A stretch of 64,000 nucleotides of DNA from Progne subis subis (Eukaryota > Chordata > Aves > Passeriformes > Hirundinidae). Positions 1-10,668 of the stretch are shown here, one piece after another. The stretch spans positions 1,488,001 to 1,552,000 of the forward strand of contig JAKJHU010000034.1 in the NCBI GenBank assembly GCA_022316685.1. Reading direction: 5' to 3'. Both the position numbers and the translations under genes were made by a program. The notes under the pieces were generated by a model that saw only the letters and a list, made by a program, of their open reading frames with translations, ran no database searches and was not told the DNA's origin. Position 1 is the stretch's first letter; every line of letters begins with the position of its first letter.

Positions 1-1753
1 AGGGCAGTTCTCACTTCAGTACATTTGCACAGCTTTCTGAAGCCCTCTGATTAAACATATGTCAGACATATGAAATATTTTTTCATAATTTGTATTATAA
101 AATCTACCTTTTTGGATCTTTGACAAGAAGGTACCTGTTTAATAATGCAGTCTATAATCAACAGGAGAGGAAGGAAGCCTGTCTGTTTTGGAGAGCGCTT
201 CTGCCTAACTGGGATGCAAAAAGCTGATAGGAAAACGCACACCAGTACAACAAAGGAGTGCTTTATCAGTTTTATCAAGATCCTTTCAAAGGCAATGGGA
301 CTCTTTCAGTCAGTTCTAGTGGGTTTTGGGGCAGGGCAGGATGTGGGAAGGTGAGTGCTGATACCACATGATGAGGCCTGGCTCCATGTCAGTGTCTTTG
401 AACTGCAGAAATACTCCCTTGGAGAAGGTTGTACTTGTAGTCTTATTCTGGCCAACCTTTTGTCATCTTCCTAATCGGAATTGATGACATATCTGTTTGA
501 GATAAAAGAGGATAGAATATTCTGGAAAGCTGTCAGACTCTAACACAAGGATGTTGGTAGTTCCAAAACTGTCAGAAAGGTACAATTTTATCTTTATAGC
601 ATTAGGTAGCAACAAGATAAAGAATCCTCCAAACTATGTGCATGTTTGAAATTATGAGTAGCTGTATTGATTTCAAACTGTGCATTTAGGTGGGTGGCCA
701 CATTTGCAGCATCACAAGAAAGGAGACAGCCAGAATCTTCTTGTTCCATCCACTTTCTCTCCCCTTTCAAAATAACGTAGGTCTGACTGCCCTGAGCACA
801 AGCCTCGGGATGGGAAAGGTGAACTTACTCTGATTTCTGTTATATTCTGACCAGTCCAAGTGCGGTAGATGAAGAACAGAGATCTGGTGAGTGACAATGT
901 ACAAACACGTAAGAACGTGATTACACGGGTTGTTTTTAATTTCTAGTTACCCTTTCTTTTTGAGGATTTTGGATGAAAAGTTGCACCAAAGGGGCTTAAG
1001 GTTTGGGCAGAATCAAGACTTTTAAGAGCCAGAAAAGGATTCCTGATGATGCTGTCTGAGGTTGTGACTGCCATAACAAGTACCTGTCCCCATAGCATTT
1101 CTTTACCAGGAGATGGGGAGAGGCTGTTTACCTGGCTCCTGTTTGTTTTCAGTCTGCTCTCATAGGCCTGGAATATGCCTGTGTCTGGAATGACCTTGTT
1201 TGAATTAACAAGTTGCCGGGGTATGAATCAAAGGATAATTGTCACTGCTGCCAGTGGTACTAAACAGACCTGAGCTATTAATTCAAGACAAATGGGAGAA
1301 ATGAGTAAACAGAAAGTTTACTGGTGTAAGGAAACTACAGGCCTGAGTGGATGTTCTGTGTTGGTTGTATTTCAACTTTATTGCTTTCCTTTGATCATTT
1401 GAAATTATTACCGTTTTCAGCTGGAATGTAGAAAAAACTAAGCCCACACAATTAATTATTTATTCAGATTTTAAAGTCTTACAAACTTTCTTCCTCTGCA
1501 ACTTGTTTTTAGGACATGTTTTTGTTATATGGGCATAATTAAAATAACTAACATAATGGAATAATTATATTTCCCAGTTAAATGTGTTTTACAAAGAAGC
1601 CAAGTTCAATGTGCTATTTGGTAGGAACCCCATTGGATTTCAATCCTAAGCATATCTTAAGATTTAATATGTCCCACAGGGACTAATCATCAATAAACTA
1701 TTGGGGGTGGGGACAGGGTTTGCAAAGACATATGAAGGCAGAAAATGAGAGGG

Positions 1754-1773
1754 GAGAGAGAGAGAGAGAGAGA
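1754..1773. repeat. (GA)10 microsatellite
   Basis: Ten uninterrupted GA units, followed by CTCTC. A likely length polymorphism. Confidence 0.95.
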
Positions 1774-3620
1774 CTCTCAGCACTCCAGAAATCACCAAAA
1801 GGGTTCCTGAAACAGCCAGGGGCTAGACATCTGGCAAATTCATAGCAGCTAGAATGAAGTACTGCTAGGGTCATTAATGAGATTCTTCCTGCAAAGCACT
1901 GGTGAAACTGGAGGGATACTAAAGCAGATTTAGGGGGCGTAAGAAAGTTTAATCTCTGTGATGATCTTTCCCTCCCACAGCCCGTGTCCTGCTTCCCTTC
2001 ACTGCTCTCACCCCACGGGAGGCTGCTGCCCGCAGCTGTGGGGCCACCAGAGGCCCTGCTTGCCTGAGCATGCAAGCACCCTTGCAGGATTTCAGCCAGG
2101 GGAGATTGAAAAGGGGAAGTAGAAAAGGAGGAATTCTTCTCTTGAGATCTCCACATTACTTTTTAAATTATAATAGAAATGTAGTCTTAAATGATATAGG
2201 ACCCTCTAACCCATGGCCTGGCTTGCTTTTTCCTCTCCTGCTCCTTCGACCAAATGCCTTTTGATGTAGTCTGGCACAAGCCTGGAGAGAAGACCAAGGC
2301 TTGTGTGCAGAAGTGAGCCTCTCTGTCCAAGCCTCAAAGCAGAATTACTGGCCAAGTGAATGTTACGTGGCTTCCCCATTTCAATGAGTCCTCCCAGTTT
2401 CTCTGTCATAGGGCTGAAGGGATGTTTTAGAAACATGTAAACATCATGCAGTTGGTAGTGGAGTTAATGTAAACTCTATAGGACGTTTTATCAGTTGTCC
2501 CTTTGTTTAGTCTGGGAAGCAGAAGAATGGGAGGAACAAAAATAGTCCCTAAATACCCAAAAGGTTTCTCTAAAAAAACCAGCAATGAACTGTTCTACCT
2601 CTGTTTCTTTTGTTAAGAAACAAATGGGCAAGGTTAAGGTTTCAAAATGAGATGTTAATAAAAACTTTCTAACTCAAGAAATAACTTAAACACTAGAAAG
2701 GATTGTCTATAGCAGAGGTGCTACAGCATCAGACTGCATTTTAAGAACAGTTTAGCTACAGGACTGTTAGGGATGGTGTAAAGTACTTGGTTCATCTTTC
2801 AAGAGCAGGAGGTGAATTGACTAAACTAATAATTCATGTAATCCTGTTCAACCATACTTTCCTGTGGTATTGTGATCACTTCAATAAAGTGATATTTTGA
2901 TGCAAATAAAGCAATGAAGCTGCAGGATATTGTGAAGCAATCCACCTCTGATGTCTGACTCTAAGGGTTATTTCAGTTATGGTAGTTCAAAGCCCTAATT
3001 CTTGCCCGATTCATAGAACTATACATACCTGTTTTGCCATTTAGGAAGTCAGCTTTCACTTCTCTGAAAGCCATGCTTGGTATTTCATTCCTCTCAGCTG
3101 ACTCTCCAAAACCACAAAGTCACTTAAAACTGATTTTTTTTTCCTAGAAAGGAAGAGTGATTTAAATTATTGTTTTCCCCCTACACAACAAATAACTGTA
3201 TGCCACAAGTTATCTTTGTCTGTGATTGCTTTTTATTTATATTTTATTCATGAAATTCTTGCTTTGAAATAGAGTGCCTATTACTATTTTAGGTTGTGTT
3301 ACTTGAGCCACCACTTTTAACTGGCTACAGTTTAAAAATACTGTGAAATTCTATCTATGTCATCAAGCTTTAATTAAAAAAAAGTTCATTCTCTTTTTCT
3401 TCAAAGGTGTATTTGTAGGACAACTTGCTACTTGAACTTAATGATTCATCTAAAAAAAAAGCATCTCCGTCTTCTCTTCTTGCTAACTGCCTGTGTGATC
3501 CTATGATAACTGACAGCTTAATTTCTAATGGGATTGAATTATTTCTTGGAAGGACTGATTGAGAGCCTTGTAATGCTCTGTGTTTCAGATTTCACTCCTG
3601 TGCCATGTTCCTTGGCTTTT

Positions 3621-3622
<2 letters not shown>

Positions 3623-3652
<30 letters not shown>
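3623..3652. repeat. Poly(T) run of 30
   Basis: Thirty consecutive T. It could be the tail of a minus-strand retroposed sequence, but the sequence next to it (read on the minus strand) matches no family I recognise. Confidence 0.9.
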
Positions 3653-3655
<3 letters not shown>

Positions 3656-3871
3656 TAATCATTCTTCCATAATTCTGCTCAAGAACAAGTATGCTTCAGA
3701 AAGCTTATTACTGCCTTTATCTTGAGACACGGCTATTTTTGTTTTCATAATGAAGTGCTGTTTGGGTTTTCTTTGTTGACTGTTTAAGAGGCCTGTCAGA
3801 ATAAATGAAAAGTAGTGCAAGTGTTGTAGTGTAGAGGTTTCAGTGCAGCACCTAACAAAGAGCCTTGGATG

Positions 3872-3891
3872 AATCTTACCTAGGTAAGATT
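3872..3891. repeat. Perfect 20-bp palindrome
   Basis: AATCTTACCT is followed directly by AGGTAAGATT, its exact reverse complement, with no spacer. Confidence 0.9.
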
Positions 3892-5714
3892 AAAAAGTCA
3901 GTTTGAGAATGTGGAAGAGTACTTGTCAGGGAATAGGGACCTTAAAAATATGAGCAGAGAGTACCCAGGGAACAATGAAATCCAAGTGGGTACCAGTTAA
4001 TCTTTAAAAGTATCAGCCTTGAAAAATACTTGGGTTTAGGTATGTTACTTGCAAGAACCAAACAAATCAAGACTGAAAGGCATCACATCTGTTTGTACCT
4101 TCATGTGAATTGTTTGGTTCAGTGCCACGTCAGAAAAAAATTAAACTGAAAAATCTCTTGTCAAAATTAGTAGACTTAAAAACTGACCTATAGTGGAGGA
4201 GTGAACTCATATTGGAAGATAACATCACAGAAAACTTAAGACATGTTTTCTTCATCATTCTTTGTTGCAGGAAGAGAAAATGATACTGGGAATTTGGTGT
4301 TATCAATATAAGTGATGCTTTATAGATGAGGTGAATGCCATGCCTTGCTGCCAGGGAATATATAAACTTGAGCCCAGGACTTGCAGCTGATCTTGCTCAG
4401 ATGAACTTGAGCTCTGTTGCAGCAGCTTATTGTCTGGATGATCCTCTTTGCCAGCTTTATGGTCCACCCACACACTATACACAAGCTATACACACAGTGC
4501 CTCTTGTTGCTGGGGAGTCCACCAAATGTGCCAGCAGATAATATATAAAAATACCTTTGTAGTTTGAAAATATAAATGCCCAGCATGCCCAGCAGATCTC
4601 CAGTGTGACTTCCTTTCAGCATGGGTCTGGGCACAGTAAGTCAGGTAACACAAAGTTGTTTGTCTACAGCAAGCATTTTAATATGTTTTAGTCGCATTCA
4701 AGTAACTTGGCATTCAACTTAAAGCTATCTTGCATACCACAGGCTTGACAGTGCCAACAAGTAGGCTCAAGAGCTGACACATCTGTATCTATGCTGCCAG
4801 ACTCAATTATTTGTTTTTAAAAGCTATGCAACCTCCTAATCTGCCAGATGCCAAATTCCATACGAAAATCTGGAACAATCAGAGTTGATGGGAAAGTAAG
4901 GATTTAACACTTCCCAAACTGACTGACCGGTTTTAGTTCTCAGTGTGAGTTGTTTGGCTGGTTTTGAGGTGACTTTATCAATATGTAAGGCATACCCGGT
5001 CCAGGAAGAGCATCTACTGGCAAAAACAGACCCAGTCGTCTCTTGGGATAGGAACAGCCACGCACAGCAGATAAGTGCGTGAAGGACCAGCAAAATGGGG
5101 ATAAGGAAGAGGGAAAGGAGGTACTAATGGTGTCCCCAGGTTACATCTGTATCTGACTACTGAGACCACGGGAACTGATGTGTAAACGTGCAACTTCAAA
5201 TATGTTTAATGTGAGGCTGTGCTGTTGCTGAAAGGTATCGCCTTTCTGATCCCCATGTGTCGGGGGTTTGCTCCGGCAGCAGGCGGCTGATGTGACTCAC
5301 TTCCCCCCATGGGACCACCGCTGTGGCACAGCAGGAACACCAGGCTAAGGGCGTGCAGGAAAGGCAAACCTGCTTTTACGGGCAGCTGCGTAGCTTTAGG
5401 AAGCCGTACCTTAAACCCAGTATCCTGTCGGTGACAATGACCAGCCTTAGATAAATTAAGGGAAGACATGAGACTCTGAGGCAGGTAATTACGGAGTGAT
5501 CGGGCCTTCGGGCATTGCCTGTCATTTCCTCCAGTAGTGATGAGTGTGATGTTTCCTCTGTGTCTTATCAGGACTTTAGTGCTTTAAATATGTTTTCCAG
5601 TTGCAGATATGGATATTCTTGCTATCTGCACACATATCTAATCCCTGGTGAGTGTTCACAAGCCTCCCTCCTCGCTACATCCTGAGGCGATGAATTCCAC
5701 TGATTTAATAGTCC

Positions 5715-5810
5715 GTGTGCTGGTGCCCGGAGCGGCCCCGGCCGGGCACCGCCGCGGTTGCGGAACTGGAGGCTGCGACTGCTCAGCGCGGTCGCGAAGC
5801 CGGAATTCAT
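5715..5810. promoter_or_regulatory. Small CpG-rich patch upstream of the main island
   Basis: About 95 bases rich in CpG (GCCCCGGCCGGGCACCGCCG near 5733, then TCAGCGCGGTCGCGAAGC). It is separated from the main island by about 170 bases of AT-rich DNA. It may be a distal promoter element or a separate initiation region. There is no coding evidence. Confidence 0.5.
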
Positions 5811-6275
5811 GGGCTGCTGGAAGAGCTGTTAAGGAAAAGTTCTCCCCATTATTTTTCCGTCGGTCATTCTTTTTAATGACTATTCTTACAGTGCAGAGAA
5901 GAGTGAAATTGGGCAATTATTAGGGAAAAGTTTGGGAATTTCTTACTTCAGCAAGGCCCCCCTCAGCTGCCTCGTTGCTGGTATTGAGCATGGAGGTGCG
6001 GAGGCGCCGGCACGAGACTCGAAGTGCGGCAGGACGCGGCCGCCCCAGGCCGGGCCGGGCCGGGCCGTGCGTGCGCTCGGGGCGCGGGGCCGGGAAGGAG
6101 CCGCCCCCAGCCCTCACCTGCTGCCCGGGCGGGCGGGGGCGGCGCTGCCCGGGAACTCGCGCGGCAGGAAGGGAGCGGAGCGAGGGCGGGAGCGGAGCCG
6201 CCAGAGCCGCGGCTCCTCCTCCTCCTGCGCTCCGGACCCCGCGGGCTGGGCGAGGAGCGGCAGCGGCGGGGCCCC

Positions 6276-6347
6276 ATGCGGCGGCCGGGACGGCCCTCTC
6301 CGCCGCCCGGCCCCAACAGCACCAGCAGCCCCCGCCGCCGCCGATGA
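6276..6347 (+). promoter_or_regulatory. Upstream ORF in the RASSF3 leader, its stop overlapping the ATG at 6344
   Basis: An ATG at 6276 opens a 23-codon frame (MRRPGRPSPP...SSPRRRR) that ends at TGA 6345-6347. It is out of frame with RASSF3, and its stop overlaps the ATG at 6344 in the four-base arrangement ATGA. The start context is weak (C at -3, C at +4), so leaky scanning is likely. Ribosomes finishing the uORF would lie 14 bases before the second main-frame ATG at 6362. The uORF exists only if transcription starts upstream of 6276, which is likely but not shown here. Confidence 0.45.
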
Positions 6348-6472
6348 CCTGGACCAGCAGCATGAGCAGTGGGTACAGCAGCCTGGAGGAGGAAGAGTCC
6401 GAGGAGTTCTTCTTCACCGCGCGCACCTCCTTCTTCAGGAGGCCGCCGGGCAAGAGCCGCGCCGCCCCACAA
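6344..6472 (+). CDS. RASSF3: RASSF3 coding exon 1 (N-terminus), start ambiguous between 6344 and 6362
   Basis: This exon encodes MTWTSS-MSSGYSSLEEEESEE and then FFFTARTSFFRR, ending ...AAPQ just before the strong donor GTAAGT at 6473 (phase 0). Two in-frame ATGs compete. The one at 6362 gives MSSGYSS, the mammalian RASSF3 start as I recall it, with A at -3. The one at 6344 adds six residues in a weaker context (C at -3). I chose 6344 because MTWTSSMSSGY resembles the starts of RASSF1C (MTWSSTTSSGY) and RASSF5/RAPL (MT..SSMSSGY), so the extension looks like real ancestral coding sequence. The reading frame stays open upstream to an ATG at 5975. That stretch is Arg/Pro/Gly/Ala-rich, as expected of CpG-island DNA, and shows no domain. 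The exon lies inside the CpG island. Confidence 0.9.
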
Positions 6473-9400
6473 GTAAGTGCCGGGCAAGAGGGGCGGCTGC
6501 CGCCGGGCCGGGCCGGGCCGGCTCCCTCCGGCTCGGCCTCCACGTGTCCGCCGCCCCCTCCCCCACGGGGAAGGACCCGCGGAGCCGCCCGGGCGCCGGG
6601 ACGGAGCGGGGAGGAGGCGGCCGGGAACGGCTTCCCTCGGCGGGCTTCCGTCGGGGCTCCCGTGCTGCCGGGGGTCACCGGAGGGCCCCCGCCGCATGGC
6701 CCTCCCGGCGGCCGGGCTGAGCGACCCTCACTGCGCGGCGGGCAGGGATGCGACCAGGAGTCGCTTGTTTGTGCGGTGAGTGACCGCGCTGTCGGCCCCG
6801 CCACCGCCTCTGCGGGGCACGGCGGGATCTGTCTCCTCGCTCTTTCGGAGCTTTTTCCGAGGTGAATGACAGCTTCTTCAGCTGGTTTATTGGCAGGGAA
6901 AGGCCCTCTGAAGTGTTTAAGTGGCTTGGTTTAAGCATTCAGGCTCAGGCAAGTGAGGCTTTGAGGTGAAGAACTGATTAAATAAAAAGCAGAAACTCAA
7001 AACCAACCGCTTATGTAGGCAGCGTTGAAGTTTAGTGGAGAACCTGTCTGACCCACAGCAGTCATTAAACCACGTAGGGTAAACATCACACATTTTTAGT
7101 TAAGCATTTCTCTCTCCCCAAAGCACAGGATCTCATTGCAGAGATCGCTGGTGTCTTTGGAAACTATAGGCTAGCGAGCCTGTCTTGTTTTTGCTACTTC
7201 ATCTGCTCCCACCAGCATCAGTTCCTTCTTTCTGTTCAGTGTCTGTTGCTTTCTCCACACTCTTTGTAGTTTTCCCCACTGGATTTTAGTGTTAATATTA
7301 CTGCTGGTGGGGGGACCTGGTTATAAACTTGCTTTTGAAAGCCTGCATATGTCAGCTGTCATCTGGTCCAACTGTGGCACTTGTCAAAAAACATCATTTG
7401 TTGCCCACAGCCGTTCCTGTAGGCTGTGTTGTGCTGCAGAAAGCCAGTCTTGGTTTCTGTTTCTCCGAGGTTATATTCCATTTGTGATTTGTTTAAAACT
7501 GAAACCCTCTAGCTGCCCCTCAGGAAACTCCTGCTCCCCTTTGAGGAAGTGCAAGAGCTCTCTTGAGCTTTAATTTCCTTTGCAAAGTCTGGCAGGGATC
7601 CTGGGCACACCCTTTCCCTACACCTGAGCTTGGGCACTTGGAGCAAATGGGTTGGGACCAGCTGTCTATCAGGTCATGACTGCTTCTCCAGGGTACTTCT
7701 CTTGACACCTCTCCTCAGCATTTGTTTTGTCTCATCCGTTTTGAGTTTCAGCCTCTCGCTAACCTCAGGTGTTCTGGAAGCTGCTGAGTGCTGTGTAGTG
7801 TCCTTGAACTTCATCTGGTGACCTATTTGGCCAGCCCTGGCTGCTACCCGGTCCTTAGAGGGGAGGATCCTGGTGTGACAGTGTTATGTGAATAGATATC
7901 TGTACCTGCTGTCTGCCTCTGTGTAGCTGCTGTATCGTGACACGTCAGAGGGCCCAAGTCTTAATTCAGATCCTAAAAGCATACACATCTTTCTAATGCT
8001 ATTGTATGAGTTGTGTTGCTAAATATTAGCTACATAAGTAGTAAATTGTACCGATGTGTAAATTGTTATGTGTGGTGTTAACATTTCCAAGCAAGAGGGA
8101 CTAGAAAAAAAGACAACAAAAAAACCCCAAAAACCCATAACTAAAATTTTATATTCTGCTCTAGTAATGCTTCCCAAAAGAATACTGCAGTGAGATGTTG
8201 CAGGGTACATATTTAAGTATGAATTTACTAGGCTGGAACAAATTAATCTGTATTGCTGACTCTGCAGCATCAGAAATTCTCTGCTAGTATTTCTAGTCAT
8301 AAAGTTACTACCAGTTGCTCTCAACTGATGATTTATAGAGAAAAGAAAAAAACCTCCAAACAATGCTGAATGTAGATTTCAACAGTCATGTGGCTAGTAA
8401 GAGTGAGTTTCCCCTTCCAGCAATAACAGTCATAATAAGCCTCTTTGTAGGGATGAGGATGTTACTTTTGGTTTGTATTTGAGGTTTAGTAAAAAAATGC
8501 ATACTATGTCCCCTTGAGCAAAGAAAAAAGAGGGAAGCTGATAGTTATTGTTTCTGTGTCTTTCTCAGCTACACAAAATACTAAGTTTTGCAGTGTGGGT
8601 TTCTCTTCTTGCAGAAGGCTTTTATGTGCTGGCAGTTATGTTTCTCTTTCTTAGCTCCCTCTGCCCCCTTTCTTGCAGGGAAGGCATGGTTTTGAGCATT
8701 TGGTTTGCAGCTGTGCCTGCAGAAAAACTCAGTGCTAGTGTTTAGCCTTGTTTTGTATGGATTTGCAAAGAAAAGAAAGAGAAAAGGAAATTCACTAGCT
8801 TAAGATTTTTTGTCTTTGTTTCATTGGGCAAAGATGGGCTTAAATACATCAAATTCTGCAACTGAGACAGAATTGACTGCAGTTGTGGTGTAAAAATTTT
8901 GTGATAATACCTTTGGTCTTTGCTTAGGATGCCTAATCTCTAGAGTGGTTAAAGATTTAGACAACTCTTCCTCTCTCTATACCACTTCTAAAAGAAAATT
9001 GCAGCATGAAACCATTGCAGCATATAATAGGCTGTATGGTGTTTTAGGGTTCAGCAGTAGCCCCAAAGTTATTTCTTAAGGAAGAAATGCTTCAGTCTAA
9101 GGGCAGTGCGAATAAAAATACAGGTTGCTTTTTGCTGTCTTATTGCTCCTGAAAGTTTAGCTTTATTGAAGGATTTTTAACATTTGTGTATCTTGTAAAA
9201 TTTGAGTGTCAGAGACTAGATGAAGCTCTATGTGGCCCTGTTTCATTTTTGTAATGAGTCATTTAATAAATGAAAAAGGCAGAACTGTAAATATTTTCGT
9301 CTTGCCGGTCTGACTGCTCATGTGAGGTAAAGTTATCCACGTGCATAGGCTTTTGCAAGATCAGACTGGTGCTTCTGTATGATCAAGCCTTTGGAAATTG

Positions 9401-10633
9401 TCCGTTCCCTGTAGAAAAAAATACCAAAATAAGATGTTTGGCAAACTTTTGAAAACTGACCCCTTTCTCTCCCTGTTTCCTCCCACCCACCCCCATCGTT
9501 CAGGAAAATTGAAAACAGTTATCCCTGCTGCTGCAAGCCCCACCATATGCTGGAGGGATGCACATCTTCCTGTGTATGTTTTCTGCACTTTCCTTCCACA
9601 TGCTAGTTCCCTGAAATATCCCACTCTGAGCAGAGTCAATGTAAATCCTTGCAATACTTTTTCTTTCTCAGGGGTCTCGATGGACAGTGGCCCTTCAAGC
9701 ATTGTAGGTGGTTAGTTCCAAGCCATGCTGAGCTCATGTTGTCTCTCAGGATGTCTGCGAAAGACTGAGGACCTCCCTGTATTTGGTTCTGCCTGCTCAG
9801 TGTTTAAGGGCCCCTTCCCCTGTAACTGTAAAGGTTCAAAACATGAGAAGAGGCTGTAGTCGAGCTTTCTCTCTGCCCTTACGTGTGAAGAATCTGTGAT
9901 ACAGGACATCATTTGCTTTGAAGCTGGCAGTGCTGTGAAGGTCATGGATCCCAGCTAGAAGAGGGTCTGTCCTGGAAGTTCTGTTCAGCATCTGAATTGT
10001 GAATAATTTGCACACAAAATGGGAGAGAATTCTGGTTGATGTCTCATGCCAAATGGCTTGAATATAGGAAGTTTGACACTTGGATGCTGCTCTGTTCTTT
10101 GGGAAAAAAACCCAAAATGCTGCTCTGTTTTTCTACCACTTCATACAAGGCTCTGTAAAAGTGTTTGCAAGAAAAATGCAATCTCTTCTGTTGGCAGTTT
10201 GCAAAAATGCATGTGTTCCTTCTGCTCCCAAGCATGTCCTCATTGCCTCACTGTCAACACTGGTCCTTCCCTGTTCTGAGGTCTGATTTCTCCCTCTCTC
10301 TTCCCCTTTACTGGTCTTGGTCTTCTCCATTAAGTTCCTTCCTCTGCACCCTCACCCGGTGCCCCCTGCCATGACATTGGCTTTGTGGCTGTCTTTTCTG
10401 CATGTCAGTGGGATTTGCAACTGTGGTAATGGTGATGGGAAAGGAAATTCATAAAAAACCTGGAAATGGAAAGCAGATATATGAGAAGAGGAGGTGTAAA
10501 GGGGAAAGGCAAAGGGTGACAGTGTCACAGTGTCACCCTAACTGGTCCTGACAAAGTAATCAGCAGTCTCTCATTTCAGTCTTGGAGAAGGAGTTTTGGA
10601 GGGAAGGGGTGGGTGGTGGTTTTTTTTTTTTTT

Positions 10634-10668
<35 letters not shown>

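Larger units (their letters stand above)
1..5984. other. 5' flanking intergenic region
   Basis: About 6 kb with no recognisable gene on either strand. The open frames are short and lack family motifs. Contents noted separately: a (GA)n microsatellite at 1754, a 30-T run at 3623, a perfect 20-bp palindrome at 3872 and a CpG patch at 5715. The stretch 5230-5430 has somewhat more CpG than its surroundings and could be a proximal regulatory element. In mammals TBK1 lies upstream of RASSF3; I see no TBK1 exon here. Confidence 0.6.
5985..6850 (+). promoter_or_regulatory. CpG-island promoter of RASSF3
   Basis: A stretch of very high G+C and dense CpG surrounds coding exon 1 and ends abruptly near 6850, where AT-rich intron begins. 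It carries Sp1/KLF-type GC boxes (GGGCGGG at 6127-6133, GGGGGCGG at 6135-6142, GGGCGGG at 6184-6190), short GGCCG tandem runs near 6048-6066 and 6500-6520, and an E-box CACGTG at 6541-6546 inside the start of intron 1. I see no convincing TATA box, which fits a dispersed-start housekeeping-type promoter. The exact start site cannot be set from sequence; it is probably between 6000 and 6270. Confidence 0.85.

Noticed and set aside
1698..2156. 152-codon minus-strand open frame in the 5' flank
   Set aside because: The serine/leucine-rich translation has no family motif and its C-terminal part reads through the (GA)n microsatellite. It is treated as chance.
3623..3652. T30 as the tail of a processed pseudogene on the minus strand
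   Set aside because: No coding or known small-RNA sequence lies next to it in the required orientation.
1..5984. Possible 3' exons of TBK1 upstream
   Set aside because: No kinase or coiled-coil C-terminal sequence is recognisable; the distance in mammals is also large.
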